From: Oscillatoriaceae cyanobacterium M33_DOE_052
Lineage (GTDB): Bacteria > Cyanobacteriota > Cyanobacteriia > Cyanobacteriales > Laspinemataceae
Assembly (NCBI GenBank): GCA_015296065.1
Contig: DVDU01000253.1
Location: forward strand, 1-33,092
Length of the DNA: 33,092 nt
Reading direction: 5' to 3'
In this document: positions 22,101 through 28,997 of the stretch, piece by piece
How positions within the stretch are numbered: the stretch's first letter is position 1
Layout: the number at the start of each line of letters is the position of its first letter
Translations under genes and position numbers: made by a program
The notes under the pieces: generated by a model
Databases searched by the model: none
Told to the model about the DNA's origin: nothing
Seen by the model: only the letters and a program-made list of their open reading frames with translations

Positions 22101-22857
22101 GGTTAGCTCCTACGGTACTGATGCTGCTTTCCGGGAAGGAGTGCCAGTCGGCGGCGAATAGGGGTTCGGAGGCGATAATAATAGCGCCGGGAAAGGTGGG
22201 GTCATCCCGCAACCAGTATAAGGAGGGAGCGGGAGCGGTGGTGGCGAAGCGGGAAGCTACTAACTGGGTTCCGTCGCTGAGGATCAGGTTAGCGGCGATG
22301 CGGACTTGGTAGTTATTGGCGAGTTCGGAGAGGGTGGTAAGGGTGGTATGGAGAGCTGCGGTGAGATTGCCACTGGTCTGATAGTTGTCTAGAACCAGGG
22401 CGATGATATACTCGGAATCGGTGGTGCCCCCGATGCGGGCTTCGGTGGTGTGGGTGAGCCGATCGCGCATTTCTCGCCCCACAGACGATCGGAACTTCTC
22501 AATAAACCCATTGTGAACCCCCAGAATTTGCCCCCAACCAAAAGGCGGGCAGTTACTCAGGTCCACCGCTTGACCCGCCGTAGCACTACGGATGCTCGCC
22601 AAAATGCAGCCCGATTCTACATAGCGGCTCAAATGAGGTAAATTGATATCACTCCAGATCGGCAGAGTGTTTTTATAGATAAAAGGCTCAGTTTCCCGCT
22701 TCTGGTGATACCACCCCAAGCCAAAACCATCCGCATTTACCACCCCCGAGGTCATTTCCCGAGGTTGGTAGCTCTGGACAATGAGCGAATGTTCTGGTTT
22801 ATACAGCAGTTGCTCTGCTGATATCGGCGATCCTAAATAGCCAAGTACACGACACAT
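22075..22857 (-). CDS. egtC: ergothioneine biosynthesis amidohydrolase EgtC (class II glutamine amidotransferase fold)
   Basis: A 260-residue Ntn hydrolase that removes glutamate from gamma-glutamyl-hercynylcysteine sulfoxide. The sequence begins MCRVLGYLG, so Cys2 becomes the N-terminal nucleophile after Met removal. Other class II amidotransferase elements are NADGFGLGWY (about 42-51), ASIRSATAG (about 88-96), GVHNGFIEKF (about 112-121) and GTTDSEYI (about 142-149). It is the first gene of the operon; egtB starts inside its last codons. The presence of EgtC suggests the route using gamma-glutamylcysteine. No egtA or egtE lies nearby, so those steps must be supplied from elsewhere. No Shine-Dalgarno is evident. 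Confidence 0.9.
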   Translation of the reverse strand: MCRVLGYLGSPISAEQLLYKPEHSLIVQSYQPREMTSGVVNADGFGLGWYHQKRETEPFIYKNTLPIWSDINLPHLSRYVESGCILASIRSATAGQAVDLSNCPPFGWGQILGVHNGFIEKFRSSVGREMRDRLTHTTEARIGGTTDSEYIIALVLDNYQTSGNLTAALHTTLTTLSELANNYQVRIAANLILSDGTQLVASRFATTAPAPSLYWLRDDPTFPGAIIIASEPLFAADWHSFPESSISTVGANLDINIQNL

Positions 22858-22883
22858 CAGTTTGTTTTTCAGAGAATATAATT

Positions 22884-22972
22884 GGTTCCTAGGTGGGCTT
22901 TAGCCCTCAGAGGTTCGTAGTTTGGCTTTAGCCCTCATCGGTTCTTAGTAGGGCTTCAGCCCAATCAAATTC
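22884..22972. repeat. three diverged units of the AGGGCTTTAGCCCT tandem repeat
   Basis: Three about 28-bp units (GGTTCCTAGGTGGGCTTTAG, GGTTCGTAGTTTGGCTTTAG, GGTTCTTAGTAGGGCTTCAG starts) lie between the divergent egtC and phosphatase genes. They are more diverged than the array at the right end of the window. Confidence 0.85.
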
Positions 22973-23008
22973 ATATTCTATATCACTTTATCCCAATTTT
23001 TTCCCAAA

Positions 23009-23695
23009 ATGAAATATATCTGGATATTTGGATTTGGCGGCGTCTTTTTTTTAACTCTGGGCATAATTTTGGGTGAAAAGGGCTGGCTGTTTTGGTGGCC
23101 AGGGGTTAGTTTACTGACCCTAGCGGCGGCTTACCTGAAACTAGACGCCAAAGTTTTCGGGAAAAGCGACAGCGGCCAAATATCGGTCATTTCCGTTGTC
23201 TTTTTTCTCCCTTACTTGCTAATTTATTGGTTAATTTGGCATTTTCAAAGAATATTTGCCGGAGAAGAATGCTCTAATGAAATTGTCCCAGGTCTTTGGG
23301 TAGGACGCCGTGCTTATGCAGACGAATTGCCCGACAATATCAATTTAATCGTAGATTTAACAGCAGAATTTAATGAGCCCCTAGATGTCATACGCAAAGG
23401 CAAAAATTATATTTGTTTGCCCACCTTAGATGCTTCAGTACCTAGTGAGGCGGAATTGCGAGAATTGGTGACAAAATTGGTCAATTGGGAAGGCAATATT
23501 TATATTCATTGTGCCATAGGACATGGCCGGTCAGCGATGGTCGCCGGGGCAGTTTTGGTAGCGCGGGGACTCGCGGAAAATGGAGAAGTAGCAGAGGCGA
23601 TGATGAAAAAAGCCCGTCCTTGGGTGAAACTTAATTCCTTGCAGCGCGATTTAGTGGAAAAAGTGGGTCAGAAACCAGATTTATCGGCTGGGTAA
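23009..23695 (+). CDS. membrane-anchored dual-specificity (cysteine) phosphatase
   Basis: A 228-residue protein. Hydrophobic segments at about 4-22, 26-43 and 58-78 anchor it, and the catalytic domain spans about 88-222. The signature YIHCAIGHGRSAM gives the nucleophile Cys168 and Arg174 of the CX5R loop, and Asp141 in LPTLDASVPS is placed as the general acid. EIVPGLWVGRRAYADELP resembles the start of DSP domains. It should remove phosphate from Ser/Thr/Tyr residues or from small phosphorylated molecules near the membrane; the substrate is unknown. The gene is alone, divergent from egtC, with repeats on both sides and no clear Shine-Dalgarno. Confidence 0.87.
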   Translation: MKYIWIFGFGGVFFLTLGIILGEKGWLFWWPGVSLLTLAAAYLKLDAKVFGKSDSGQISVISVVFFLPYLLIYWLIWHFQRIFAGEECSNEIVPGLWVGRRAYADELPDNINLIVDLTAEFNEPLDVIRKGKNYICLPTLDASVPSEAELRELVTKLVNWEGNIYIHCAIGHGRSAMVAGAVLVARGLAENGEVAEAMMKKARPWVKLNSLQRDLVEKVGQKPDLSAG

Positions 23696-23724
23696 ACCCA
23701 TCAAATTAATCAGGGGGATGGATT

Positions 23725-23810
23725 CCCGCCTTCCTACAGCCTGCCCCCGCGAAGGCGGGGGGGGGGATGGCATTTGGGGGGGGGATGGCATTTGTGGGGG
23801 ATGGCATATG
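23725..23810. repeat. CCCGCCTT hairpin followed by GGGGATGGCATTTG tandem units
   Basis: CCCGCCTT (23725-23732) pairs with AAGGCGGG (23752-23759). Then come G runs and three tandem copies of GGGGATGGCATTTG or its variant ending CATATG. It lies between the convergent phosphatase and TPR genes and has several G4-11 runs on the plus strand. Confidence 0.75.
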
Positions 23811-23847
23811 AATGGACTACAGACCAACTAAGAACCAGTCCCCATTG

Positions 23848-24219
23848 CTACTGAACTCGCTGCATCAAACTTGCCCCATAGTCAACGCAATCGAGATTTT
23901 GTGCTTGACATAAATCGCGGAATTTAGTATAATACTCTAAGGCTTGTTGCGGCTGATTTTGATAATAGTAATTGACAAACAAACCCAAAACCCGATAACC
24001 GTTAGCATAATCAGGATATTGCTCAATCACTTGGCGATATATGGCTTCAGCCTCTTTGATACTTCCATCATCTTTAAAAGCATCTCCCTCCAGGATTAAA
24101 GCAGCAGCAGCAGGATTGACATTAGCAAATTCTTGGGCAGATAAACCAGAGGGGAAAGCCAGGAAAGTCCAACTGAAGCCCAGAACAGTTAATCGTAAAA
24201 TTGAAATTTTTTTTCTCAT
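23848..24219 (-). CDS. small exported tetratricopeptide-repeat protein
   Basis: A 123-residue protein starting MRKKISILRLTVLGF, with a signal peptide of about 29 residues ending near GLSAQE. The mature part has a TPR-like pair of helices at about 45-105 (AEAIYRQVIEQYPDYANGYRVLGL, PQQALEYYTKFRDLCQAQ). It is probably periplasmic and mediates protein contacts; no enzymatic motif is seen. In-frame GTG codons at 24228 and 24222 could add up to three residues. It follows the alpha/beta hydrolase gene by 18 bp on the same strand, so the two are probably cotranscribed. Confidence 0.75.
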   Translation of the reverse strand: MRKKISILRLTVLGFSWTFLAFPSGLSAQEFANVNPAAAALILEGDAFKDDGSIKEAEAIYRQVIEQYPDYANGYRVLGLFVNYYYQNQPQQALEYYTKFRDLCQAQNLDCVDYGASLMQRVQ

Positions 24220-24237
24220 CACCAACACCAGGTAAAT

Positions 24238-24882
24238 CTAAAAGCAAAAATCTTGCACAGATTGCCAAATCGTGGGCATAACATCTCCGAGGGAGTGGTC
24301 ACTAGCTGTTTCCAGAAGCTGCACCCAAGGACGGTGAGCGGCAAAGTTGCGGCTCGCTTGAATCGGGATAACTTCATCATTGATACCGTGGATAATCAGG
24401 GTGGGGATATTTCTGGTTAACTCCACCTCTGGATATTGTGCCACATCTTGGACAAATTGATAATGTAGGGGAATTTCCCGATTTTCGGCGTAATGATAAA
24501 TTGGGAAAAATCCTTGATTTTGCCACTTTTCTCGTTGGGAGGGGCTGAAAGTGGGCAACCAATGGGTGAGAAATTCAAAAGCCGGAGCGAGCAACACAAT
24601 GCGGTTGATTTGGAAGTGCTTTTGCGCTAACCAAGCGGCGGTTAAACCACCAAAACTGGAGCCGATGAGGGTGACTGGTTGGGGTGGGGGTGGGAAGAGG
24701 GCAGCTACTTGCTGGAGCTGACGGGTAAGGGTGAGGTGGGTAAAGTCACCACAGTTAAGGTCAGGAATGGTTAAATGGAGATTAGCTGTGGTGAAACATT
24801 GGTGGAGGTAGCGGGCTTTTGCCCCCGCTGGGCCGGAAGCGAACCCGTGGAGGTAGATGTATTTGGGGCTGATGTGATCCAT
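24238..24882 (-). CDS. YqiA/YcfP-type alpha/beta-fold hydrolase
   Basis: A 214-residue cytosolic serine hydrolase. The N-terminal YIYLHGFASGP (8-18) is the oxyanion region typical of the YqiA group. The nucleophile elbow GSSFGG (74-79) gives Ser76, IIHGINDEVIP near residue 165 carries the acid, and SDHSL near residue 196 carries the His. The catalytic triad therefore appears complete. YqiA-type enzymes are esterases of uncertain physiological substrate. It lies upstream of, and close to, the small exported TPR protein gene. No Shine-Dalgarno is visible before the ATG. Confidence 0.83.
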   Translation of the reverse strand: MDHISPKYIYLHGFASGPAGAKARYLHQCFTTANLHLTIPDLNCGDFTHLTLTRQLQQVAALFPPPPQPVTLIGSSFGGLTAAWLAQKHFQINRIVLLAPAFEFLTHWLPTFSPSQREKWQNQGFFPIYHYAENREIPLHYQFVQDVAQYPEVELTRNIPTLIIHGINDEVIPIQASRNFAAHRPWVQLLETASDHSLGDVMPTIWQSVQDFCF

Positions 24883-24949
24883 TGGGGCAATTTGCTCGGT
24901 AGTTGATGTCAGCTATCATATCAAATCGGGCTAATTGCTATGGGCAGGA

Positions 24950-24985
24950 GGCATAAAATAAAGAGACCAGATATTGCTGGTCTCT
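24950..24985 (-). terminator. terminator of the Spy-like gene
   Basis: AGAGACCAG (24962-24970) and CTGGTCTCT (24977-24985) form a perfect 9-bp stem with a six-base loop. Read on the minus strand the hairpin is followed by TTATTTTAT, and it lies 42 bp after the stop of the gene at 25027. Confidence 0.8.
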
Positions 24986-25026
24986 GTGGATTAATTAGGG
25001 TTTATTTTGGCCTGAGAATGGGAAAG

Positions 25027-25623
25027 TTAAAAACCATCTTCTTGGCCTGGGCCGCCCATATTTCCCTGGGACCCGCGCCCGCCGCCTGGGCCACGCTGCT
25101 GCATGAGTTGCGCCCACTGGCGGCGTTGTTCGGCGGTGAGGACGCGGCGAATTTCCATCATTTGGTTGAAGTGAAGTTCGGCCATTTTTTGGTGCAGTTG
25201 GGTCATTTTGTTATGCTGGTTGCGCAAGTCTCCCTCGGAGGCGTCGGAGGCGAGGAGGTTTCCCATCTGCTCTCGGGTTTGCTGCATTTGCTCCATTTGG
25301 GTCTGAAATTGGCTTTGGTACTGGGTGCGAATGTTTTCGATTTGCTGGAGTTGCTCTTGGCTGAGGTTGAGCTGTTGCAGGAGCCGATCGCCCCCCATTC
25401 CGCCCCCCATTCCGCCCCCATGTCCGCCCCCCGGTCCGCCAGGACGGCCCATCCCAGAGCCATTCCCCCGGTTCCCCTGACCACCTCCCTGGTTCCCGGG
25501 GCGTTCCGGACGCTGAGCTACAGTTTGCTCCCTTTGCTCTAGGCGATCGGGAGCGGCGGAGACAGCAGTACCGCTAAAAGCCACCAACAAAACTGCTAAA
25601 GCACTAAGGCGACGCATAAACAT
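25027..25623 (-). CDS. Spy/CpxP-like periplasmic protein with Gly-rich linkers
   Basis: A 198-residue exported protein with a signal peptide ending near AVSAAP (about residue 24). A Gly/Asn/Arg-rich low-complexity region covers about 38-78. A helical Spy-like domain at about 79-170 has two LTxxQ-type motifs: LNLSQEQLQQI (85-95) and VLTAEQRRQW (about 162-171). A second Gly-rich tail follows. Spy/CpxP/CnrX proteins bind unfolded proteins or metals in the periplasm. AAGGA lies about ten bases before the ATG. It is the third gene after an ECF sigma factor and a membrane anti-sigma candidate on the same strand, which suggests that it senses envelope stress for them or is their target. Confidence 0.78.
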   Translation of the reverse strand: MFMRRLSALAVLLVAFSGTAVSAAPDRLEQREQTVAQRPERPGNQGGGQGNRGNGSGMGRPGGPGGGHGGGMGGGMGGDRLLQQLNLSQEQLQQIENIRTQYQSQFQTQMEQMQQTREQMGNLLASDASEGDLRNQHNKMTQLHQKMAELHFNQMMEIRRVLTAEQRRQWAQLMQQRGPGGGRGSQGNMGGPGQEDGF

Positions 25624-25668
25624 AAAACTAATTTCCTTCTGTAGGACGATATGATGAGCAATCAGAAA

Positions 25669-26016
25669 TCAAGGGGGGGGGAAAGTTGCGGGGAGAGTTT
25701 CTTCTGGGTACAGCAACCCATCCCAAGAACTTTCTAAAAACGCTTCTAGTCTGGCTAGTTCCGCCGCAGTGGGTGGAGTTGCAGGGGGGCGAGCCGCAAA
25801 TTTCTGCTGCCAAGTATATCCAGCCGCCGCCAGGAGCAACCCAGCCACCACAGCGCTCTCCAGCAACCGCCACCGGCGGCGGGGTGTGAGCGGTTGTGCG
25901 GTGACAGCGGCGAAGATCCGTTCCTCCAGCTCCGGGGAGGCTGTTGGTGCTTCCGGACAGTGGCGGCGAAGAAATGCCCCCAAGCGTTCTTCATCTTTTG
26001 GCACTTGCTGACTCAT
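25669..26016 (-). CDS. putative membrane anti-sigma factor for the adjacent ECF sigma
   Basis: A 115-residue protein with a cytoplasmic N-terminus of about 50 residues, one transmembrane helix at about 53-68 (SAVVAGLLLAAAGYTW) and a periplasmic Pro/Glu-rich tail of about 45 residues. No zinc-binding HxxxCxxC is present (His19 and Cys20 are adjacent), so it is not a ZAS-type anti-sigma. Its size, topology and ATGA overlap with the sigma gene match small CnrY-like anti-sigma factors. Function is inferred from position. Confidence 0.65.
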   Translation of the reverse strand: MSQQVPKDEERLGAFLRRHCPEAPTASPELEERIFAAVTAQPLTPRRRWRLLESAVVAGLLLAAAGYTWQQKFAARPPATPPTAAELARLEAFLESSWDGLLYPEETLPATFPPP

Positions 26017-26597
26017 AACTCGACTCCCTCCTCTTGCAAAAATTGCCGCATTCCCTTGCGGGCGTGGAACAGACGTGATTTTACCGTACCTTCGGGTATT
26101 CCTAAGATAGCTGCCACTTCCTTTTGGGGCATATCCTGCAAGTCATGGAGTACCAACACGCTGCGGTGTTCTAGACTGAGCCGAGCCAGTCCCCGCTTTA
26201 CCATGTCTTGATAGTGCAGCTCTTGGAGAGCCTGCTCTGAGTTAGTACCCGACTCGGTGGGGGACTGATGTGAGCTGGTTTGCGCCTGGAGACTGCGCTC
26301 CCGCGCAAAAGCCTGCCGCTGGTTTTTCGCCACATTCCAAGCGATGCGGTAGAGCCAGGTGGAAAATAGCTCTGGTTGCTTTAGTTTGGGCAACCCTTTC
26401 CACGCTCTGATAAACACTTCTTGTACTAAGTCATCCAGGACGGCTGCACCGCACAACTGGTAAAGACTAGACCGGACTTTGTTTTGGTATCGCTGGTAAA
26501 GCTCGCGAAATTTGTCACTGTTGCCCCGTAAGCACTCTCGGACTAGGTTGGCGTCCGAAGGCTGGGGACTAGATGCTTCGGCAGGCAGAGTTAACAC
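26013..26597 (-). CDS. ECF (group 4) RNA polymerase sigma factor
   Basis: A 194-residue sigma factor with only regions 2 and 4. Region 2 is at about 18-85 (KFRELYQRYQNKVRSSLY, LDDLVQEVFIRAWKGLP, FSTWLYRIAWNVAKNQ). Region 4 is at about 132-185 (LSLEHRSVLVLHDLQDMPQ, KEVAAILGIPEGTVKSRLFH). It should direct transcription of an envelope-stress regulon and usually its own operon. The start is GTG with GAGGG six bases upstream. The stop overlaps the anti-sigma start as ATGA. The 69-bp gap to the upstream gene could hold an autoregulated promoter; none stands out. Confidence 0.9.
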   Translation of the reverse strand: MLTLPAEASSPQPSDANLVRECLRGNSDKFRELYQRYQNKVRSSLYQLCGAAVLDDLVQEVFIRAWKGLPKLKQPELFSTWLYRIAWNVAKNQRQAFARERSLQAQTSSHQSPTESGTNSEQALQELHYQDMVKRGLARLSLEHRSVLVLHDLQDMPQKEVAAILGIPEGTVKSRLFHARKGMRQFLQEEGVEL

Positions 26598-26666
26598 CTG
26601 TTTCCCTCACCGACGATCGGATTTCTGAGGGTTTAGACCAGGGGGTAATCAGAAAGGTTCAATTAG

Positions 26667-27326
26667 TTAGCGCGTCAAGTTTTCCCCTAGGGGCAAAACC
26701 GGCTGAGGCAATGCGCTGGAAGTCCGAGGGGGGTTTTGACTATCTCTGGGGCGATCGGAGATGAAGCTGATTTCTAAGCCCAAACGCATCTGAGCGTGAC
26801 GCCATTCTCTCCCTGGTTCTAGCAGCTCGACGGCGGGAAAGCCCAACCGCGTGGGCACTAGGAAATCGGTAGTTTCCACACAAGCGGTTTGTAATTCCTG
26901 CTTTAATTCCCGCAAAATCGCTCCCACTTGGCGGGGTTCGCGGCAAACTAGGTTATTGTCGGATTGAATCACTGCAGTATCCGTGAGCAACCAGTTTGGG
27001 GGTTGTTTGGTTTTGCAGTCGATTTCTATATACTTATCCTCGCTGTCGCCCACAGAGTGTGACGCTTTGAGGCTGACAATTGCTAGGAGGCGAATCGTCC
27101 CCTGCTCCCATCCCCCGGCGGGCTGAATTGCTCTCGCTTTGGTGCCTTCCACCAAACAGTTGACATCATAGGATATCCGGGTGACGGCCCAGAGCATGAT
27201 GGCTAGCAGCTCTTCAAAGATGAAGGTTTGGCGGTAAAACTTGTGTTCTGGCAGTTTGACTAGGGTTTCGCTGAACAAAATCGGGGTTTGGGCGGCGAAT
27301 TGAGGTTCGTTCATCGGGGAAAGCAT
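26667..27326 (-). CDS. hypothetical protein, unrecognised, upstream of the ECF sigma gene
   Basis: A 219-residue protein that I do not recognise. It has no signal peptide or membrane helix. The middle part is predicted mixed alpha/beta (FYRQTFIFEELLAIMLWAV, TIRLLAIVSLKAS, YIEIDCKT, AVELLEPGREWRHAQMRLGL). The last 30 residues are Pro/Ser-rich and disordered. Strands with alternating charge (RLGLEISFI) resemble the KGK-type protein encoded just upstream, whose own end has KVRISLEFC, so the two may be related or act together. An ATG at 27314 (MNEPQFAAQ) is an equally good start; no Shine-Dalgarno supports either. Confidence 0.6.
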   Translation of the reverse strand: MLSPMNEPQFAAQTPILFSETLVKLPEHKFYRQTFIFEELLAIMLWAVTRISYDVNCLVEGTKARAIQPAGGWEQGTIRLLAIVSLKASHSVGDSEDKYIEIDCKTKQPPNWLLTDTAVIQSDNNLVCREPRQVGAILRELKQELQTACVETTDFLVPTRLGFPAVELLEPGREWRHAQMRLGLEISFISDRPRDSQNPPRTSSALPQPVLPLGENLTR

Positions 27327-27388
27327 TCTGGGATTTATAAAAAGATACCATTACCCTCTGATGTGGGATGAGGGGGTGGCGGGTGGTG

Positions 27389-27430
27389 CAGAAACCGGGT
27401 TTCTCAGGGAAAAATCTGGAAAAACCCGGT
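27389..27430. repeat. degraded AGAAACCGGGTTTCT inverted repeat, copy 3
   Basis: CAGAAACCGGGTTTCT at 27389-27404 faces AAACCCGGT at 27422-27430. It lies between the KGK gene and the hypothetical gene, both on the minus strand. Confidence 0.7.
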
Positions 27431-27440
27431 AGTTAGCAGT

Positions 27441-27809
27441 TTAGGGGTTTTCCGCACGCATCCGCCGGATTTCGTCCAGGGATAGGTCAGGGTTGACGCC
27501 TGATGGCTGGGGATAGGATGCTGGGGGTGTCTGTGGCTGGGGTGGGGTGTCGGGGCAAAATTCTAGGCTGATTCTGACTTTGCCTGTTTGCCAGTTTTTG
27601 TAGGGAACGAGGATTTCGCACTCGACGCCGCTGCCAAATAGCTGGTTAACGGCGGCTTCGTTGTCCGTCGCCTCCCCCAAAAACTTCTGTTTGAGGGCGG
27701 CTGCTAGTTCGCTGACTTTGAAGGTACTGTGTGCGATCGGCATGGTATCCTCAGCCTGTTTCAGGGAAACTACTTCGCCGCCATTGAGGGGCTGGAATTG
27801 CTCTGCCAT
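27441..27809 (-). CDS. KGK-domain-like cyanobacterial protein
   Basis: A 122-residue protein resembling the small cyanobacterial KGK-domain family: an N-terminal NGGEVVSLKQAEDTM region, a helical STFKVSELAAALKQKFLGE, then VECEILVPYKNWQTGKVRISLEFC where KGK members have a W..GK.R.R.EF pattern. Residues 88-108 are a Pro-rich linker, and the C-terminus is DLSLDEIRRMRAENP. The function of the family is unknown. GGAG lies about eight bases before the ATG. It heads a minus-strand series that continues with the hypothetical protein and the ECF sigma operon. Confidence 0.65.
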   Translation of the reverse strand: MAEQFQPLNGGEVVSLKQAEDTMPIAHSTFKVSELAAALKQKFLGEATDNEAAVNQLFGSGVECEILVPYKNWQTGKVRISLEFCPDTPPQPQTPPASYPQPSGVNPDLSLDEIRRMRAENP

Positions 27810-28095
27810 AGAATATCTCCATTTAGCCTGATGCTAGTCCCTATTTTCCGCCAAATCTTCTAGTTTTGGTTGAGCTGTGGTGGAATTTCATCTAGAGCGG
27901 CGGTTTCTGGGGTTGCTCCCTGCTCTGGTGGGGGCGTTTCCGTCTCTTTTGGGATTGACCAATTCCTAGAGCAGGCAAAGGTTTGGCAGTGGGCTTGTTT
28001 TGTGGGCGTTCTGTGGGGTCAGCCAAGGTAAATCGCCCTCACAACGAGATTTTTTTTATATCCTAGAATCAAAGGGCTTTTCCAGGTGAAAATTT
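27810..28095. other. spacer between divergent KGK and Uma2 genes
   Basis: No gene or strong hairpin is seen. It should hold the promoters of both flanking genes. A T-rich stretch, TTTTTTTTATATCCTAGAAT, at about 28049-28068 could include the -10 of the Uma2 gene. Confidence 0.4.
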
Positions 28096-28698
28096 ATGAC
28101 AGAAACTTTACTGGCAACTGAATTGACGCCGTTAGTGCTGCAAATGTCTCCCGCGATTGAAATGACGGACGAGCAATTTTTTGCTTTCTGTCAGCAAAAT
28201 CGGGATTACCGGATCGATCGCACCGCCACAGGAGAAATTACCATTATGTCACCCACAGGTTCAGAAACCGGAAACCGCAACTGGAAATTGATTCAACAAC
28301 TGGCGAACTGGACAGACAAAGACGGAACCGGTATCGGGTTTGATTCCTCCGCTGGTTTCACCCTCCCCAACGGCGCGATTAAATCCTCTGATGCGGCTTG
28401 GGTAAAACTGGACAAGTGGAACCGCCTTACTCCAGAACAGCAGCAAAAATTTGCCCCCATTTGTCCAGATTTTGTGGTAGAGTTGCGTTCTCCGAGCGAC
28501 AAACTACAACCCCTGAAAGACAAATTGCAAGAATATCTCGATAATGGCGTGTCTCTGGGTTGGCTAATCGATAGAAAAACCCGCCAAGTTTATATTTATC
28601 GAGCCAATACCGCAGTAGAATGTTTAGATAACCCCCCCACTCTCAGCGGCGAATCTCTTTTACCCGGTTTAGTGCTAGACTTATCCAGTATTTGGTAA
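28096..28698 (+). CDS. Uma2 family endonuclease-like protein (DUF820), second copy
   Basis: A 200-residue Uma2 protein of a different subgroup from the one at 18526. The segments YRIDRTATGEITIMSPTG (38-55), SSDAAWVKLDKW with Asp99, PDFVVELRSPSD with Glu129 and KDKLQEYLDNGV with Lys143 match the PD-(D/E)XK-like core. WLIDRKTRQVYIY and the LPGLVLDLSSIW end are typical of the group. Start: AGGTG lies about eight bases before the ATG. Biological role unknown. A MITE-like element follows 47 bp downstream. Confidence 0.88.
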   Translation: MTETLLATELTPLVLQMSPAIEMTDEQFFAFCQQNRDYRIDRTATGEITIMSPTGSETGNRNWKLIQQLANWTDKDGTGIGFDSSAGFTLPNGAIKSSDAAWVKLDKWNRLTPEQQQKFAPICPDFVVELRSPSDKLQPLKDKLQEYLDNGVSLGWLIDRKTRQVYIYRANTAVECLDNPPTLSGESLLPGLVLDLSSIW

Positions 28699-28745
28699 TC
28701 CAGCGCTTAGCCATTCCTTCAAATACAGATTTATCCCATCATAAT

Positions 28746-28959
28746 TATAGTCAATTCAATTAAGAATGAGAATGTTTTTTGGTTTACCCCCCGAAGACAG
28801 CCCTCACCCCCGACCCCTCTCCCAGGGAGGGAGAGGGGAGACGAGAACACGAGGACATCCCGGTCTTACTCCCCTTTCTCCCCTTTTGGGAGAAAGGGGT
28901 TGGGGGATAGAGGGCAACGATCTGTCTCTAGTGTCTCATTCTTAATTGAAATCACTATA
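28746..28959. mobile_element. MITE-like element, copy 2 (about 214 bp)
   Basis: Terminal inverted repeats 28746-28773 and 28932-28959 match at 24 of 28 positions and are nearly the same sequence as the ends at 1172-1480 (TATAGT start, CAATTAAGAATGAGA core). Inside are two hairpins: CCCCTCTCCC/GGGAGAGGGG (28814-28838) and CCCCTTTCTCCC/GGGAGAAAGGGG (28871-28899). The second is the shared palindromic unit, in opposite orientation to copy 1. No coding capacity. Confidence 0.75.
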
Positions 28960-28997
28960 TACAAGAATCTGCTGCCAAGGATAGGCACCCCCACCCC

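Noticed and set aside
24940-25542. 200-codon plus-strand open frame opposite the Spy-like gene
   Set aside because: It has no start signal and its sequence is the shadow of the Gly/Gln-rich minus-strand gene, which has a signal peptide, LTxxQ motifs, a Shine-Dalgarno and a terminator.
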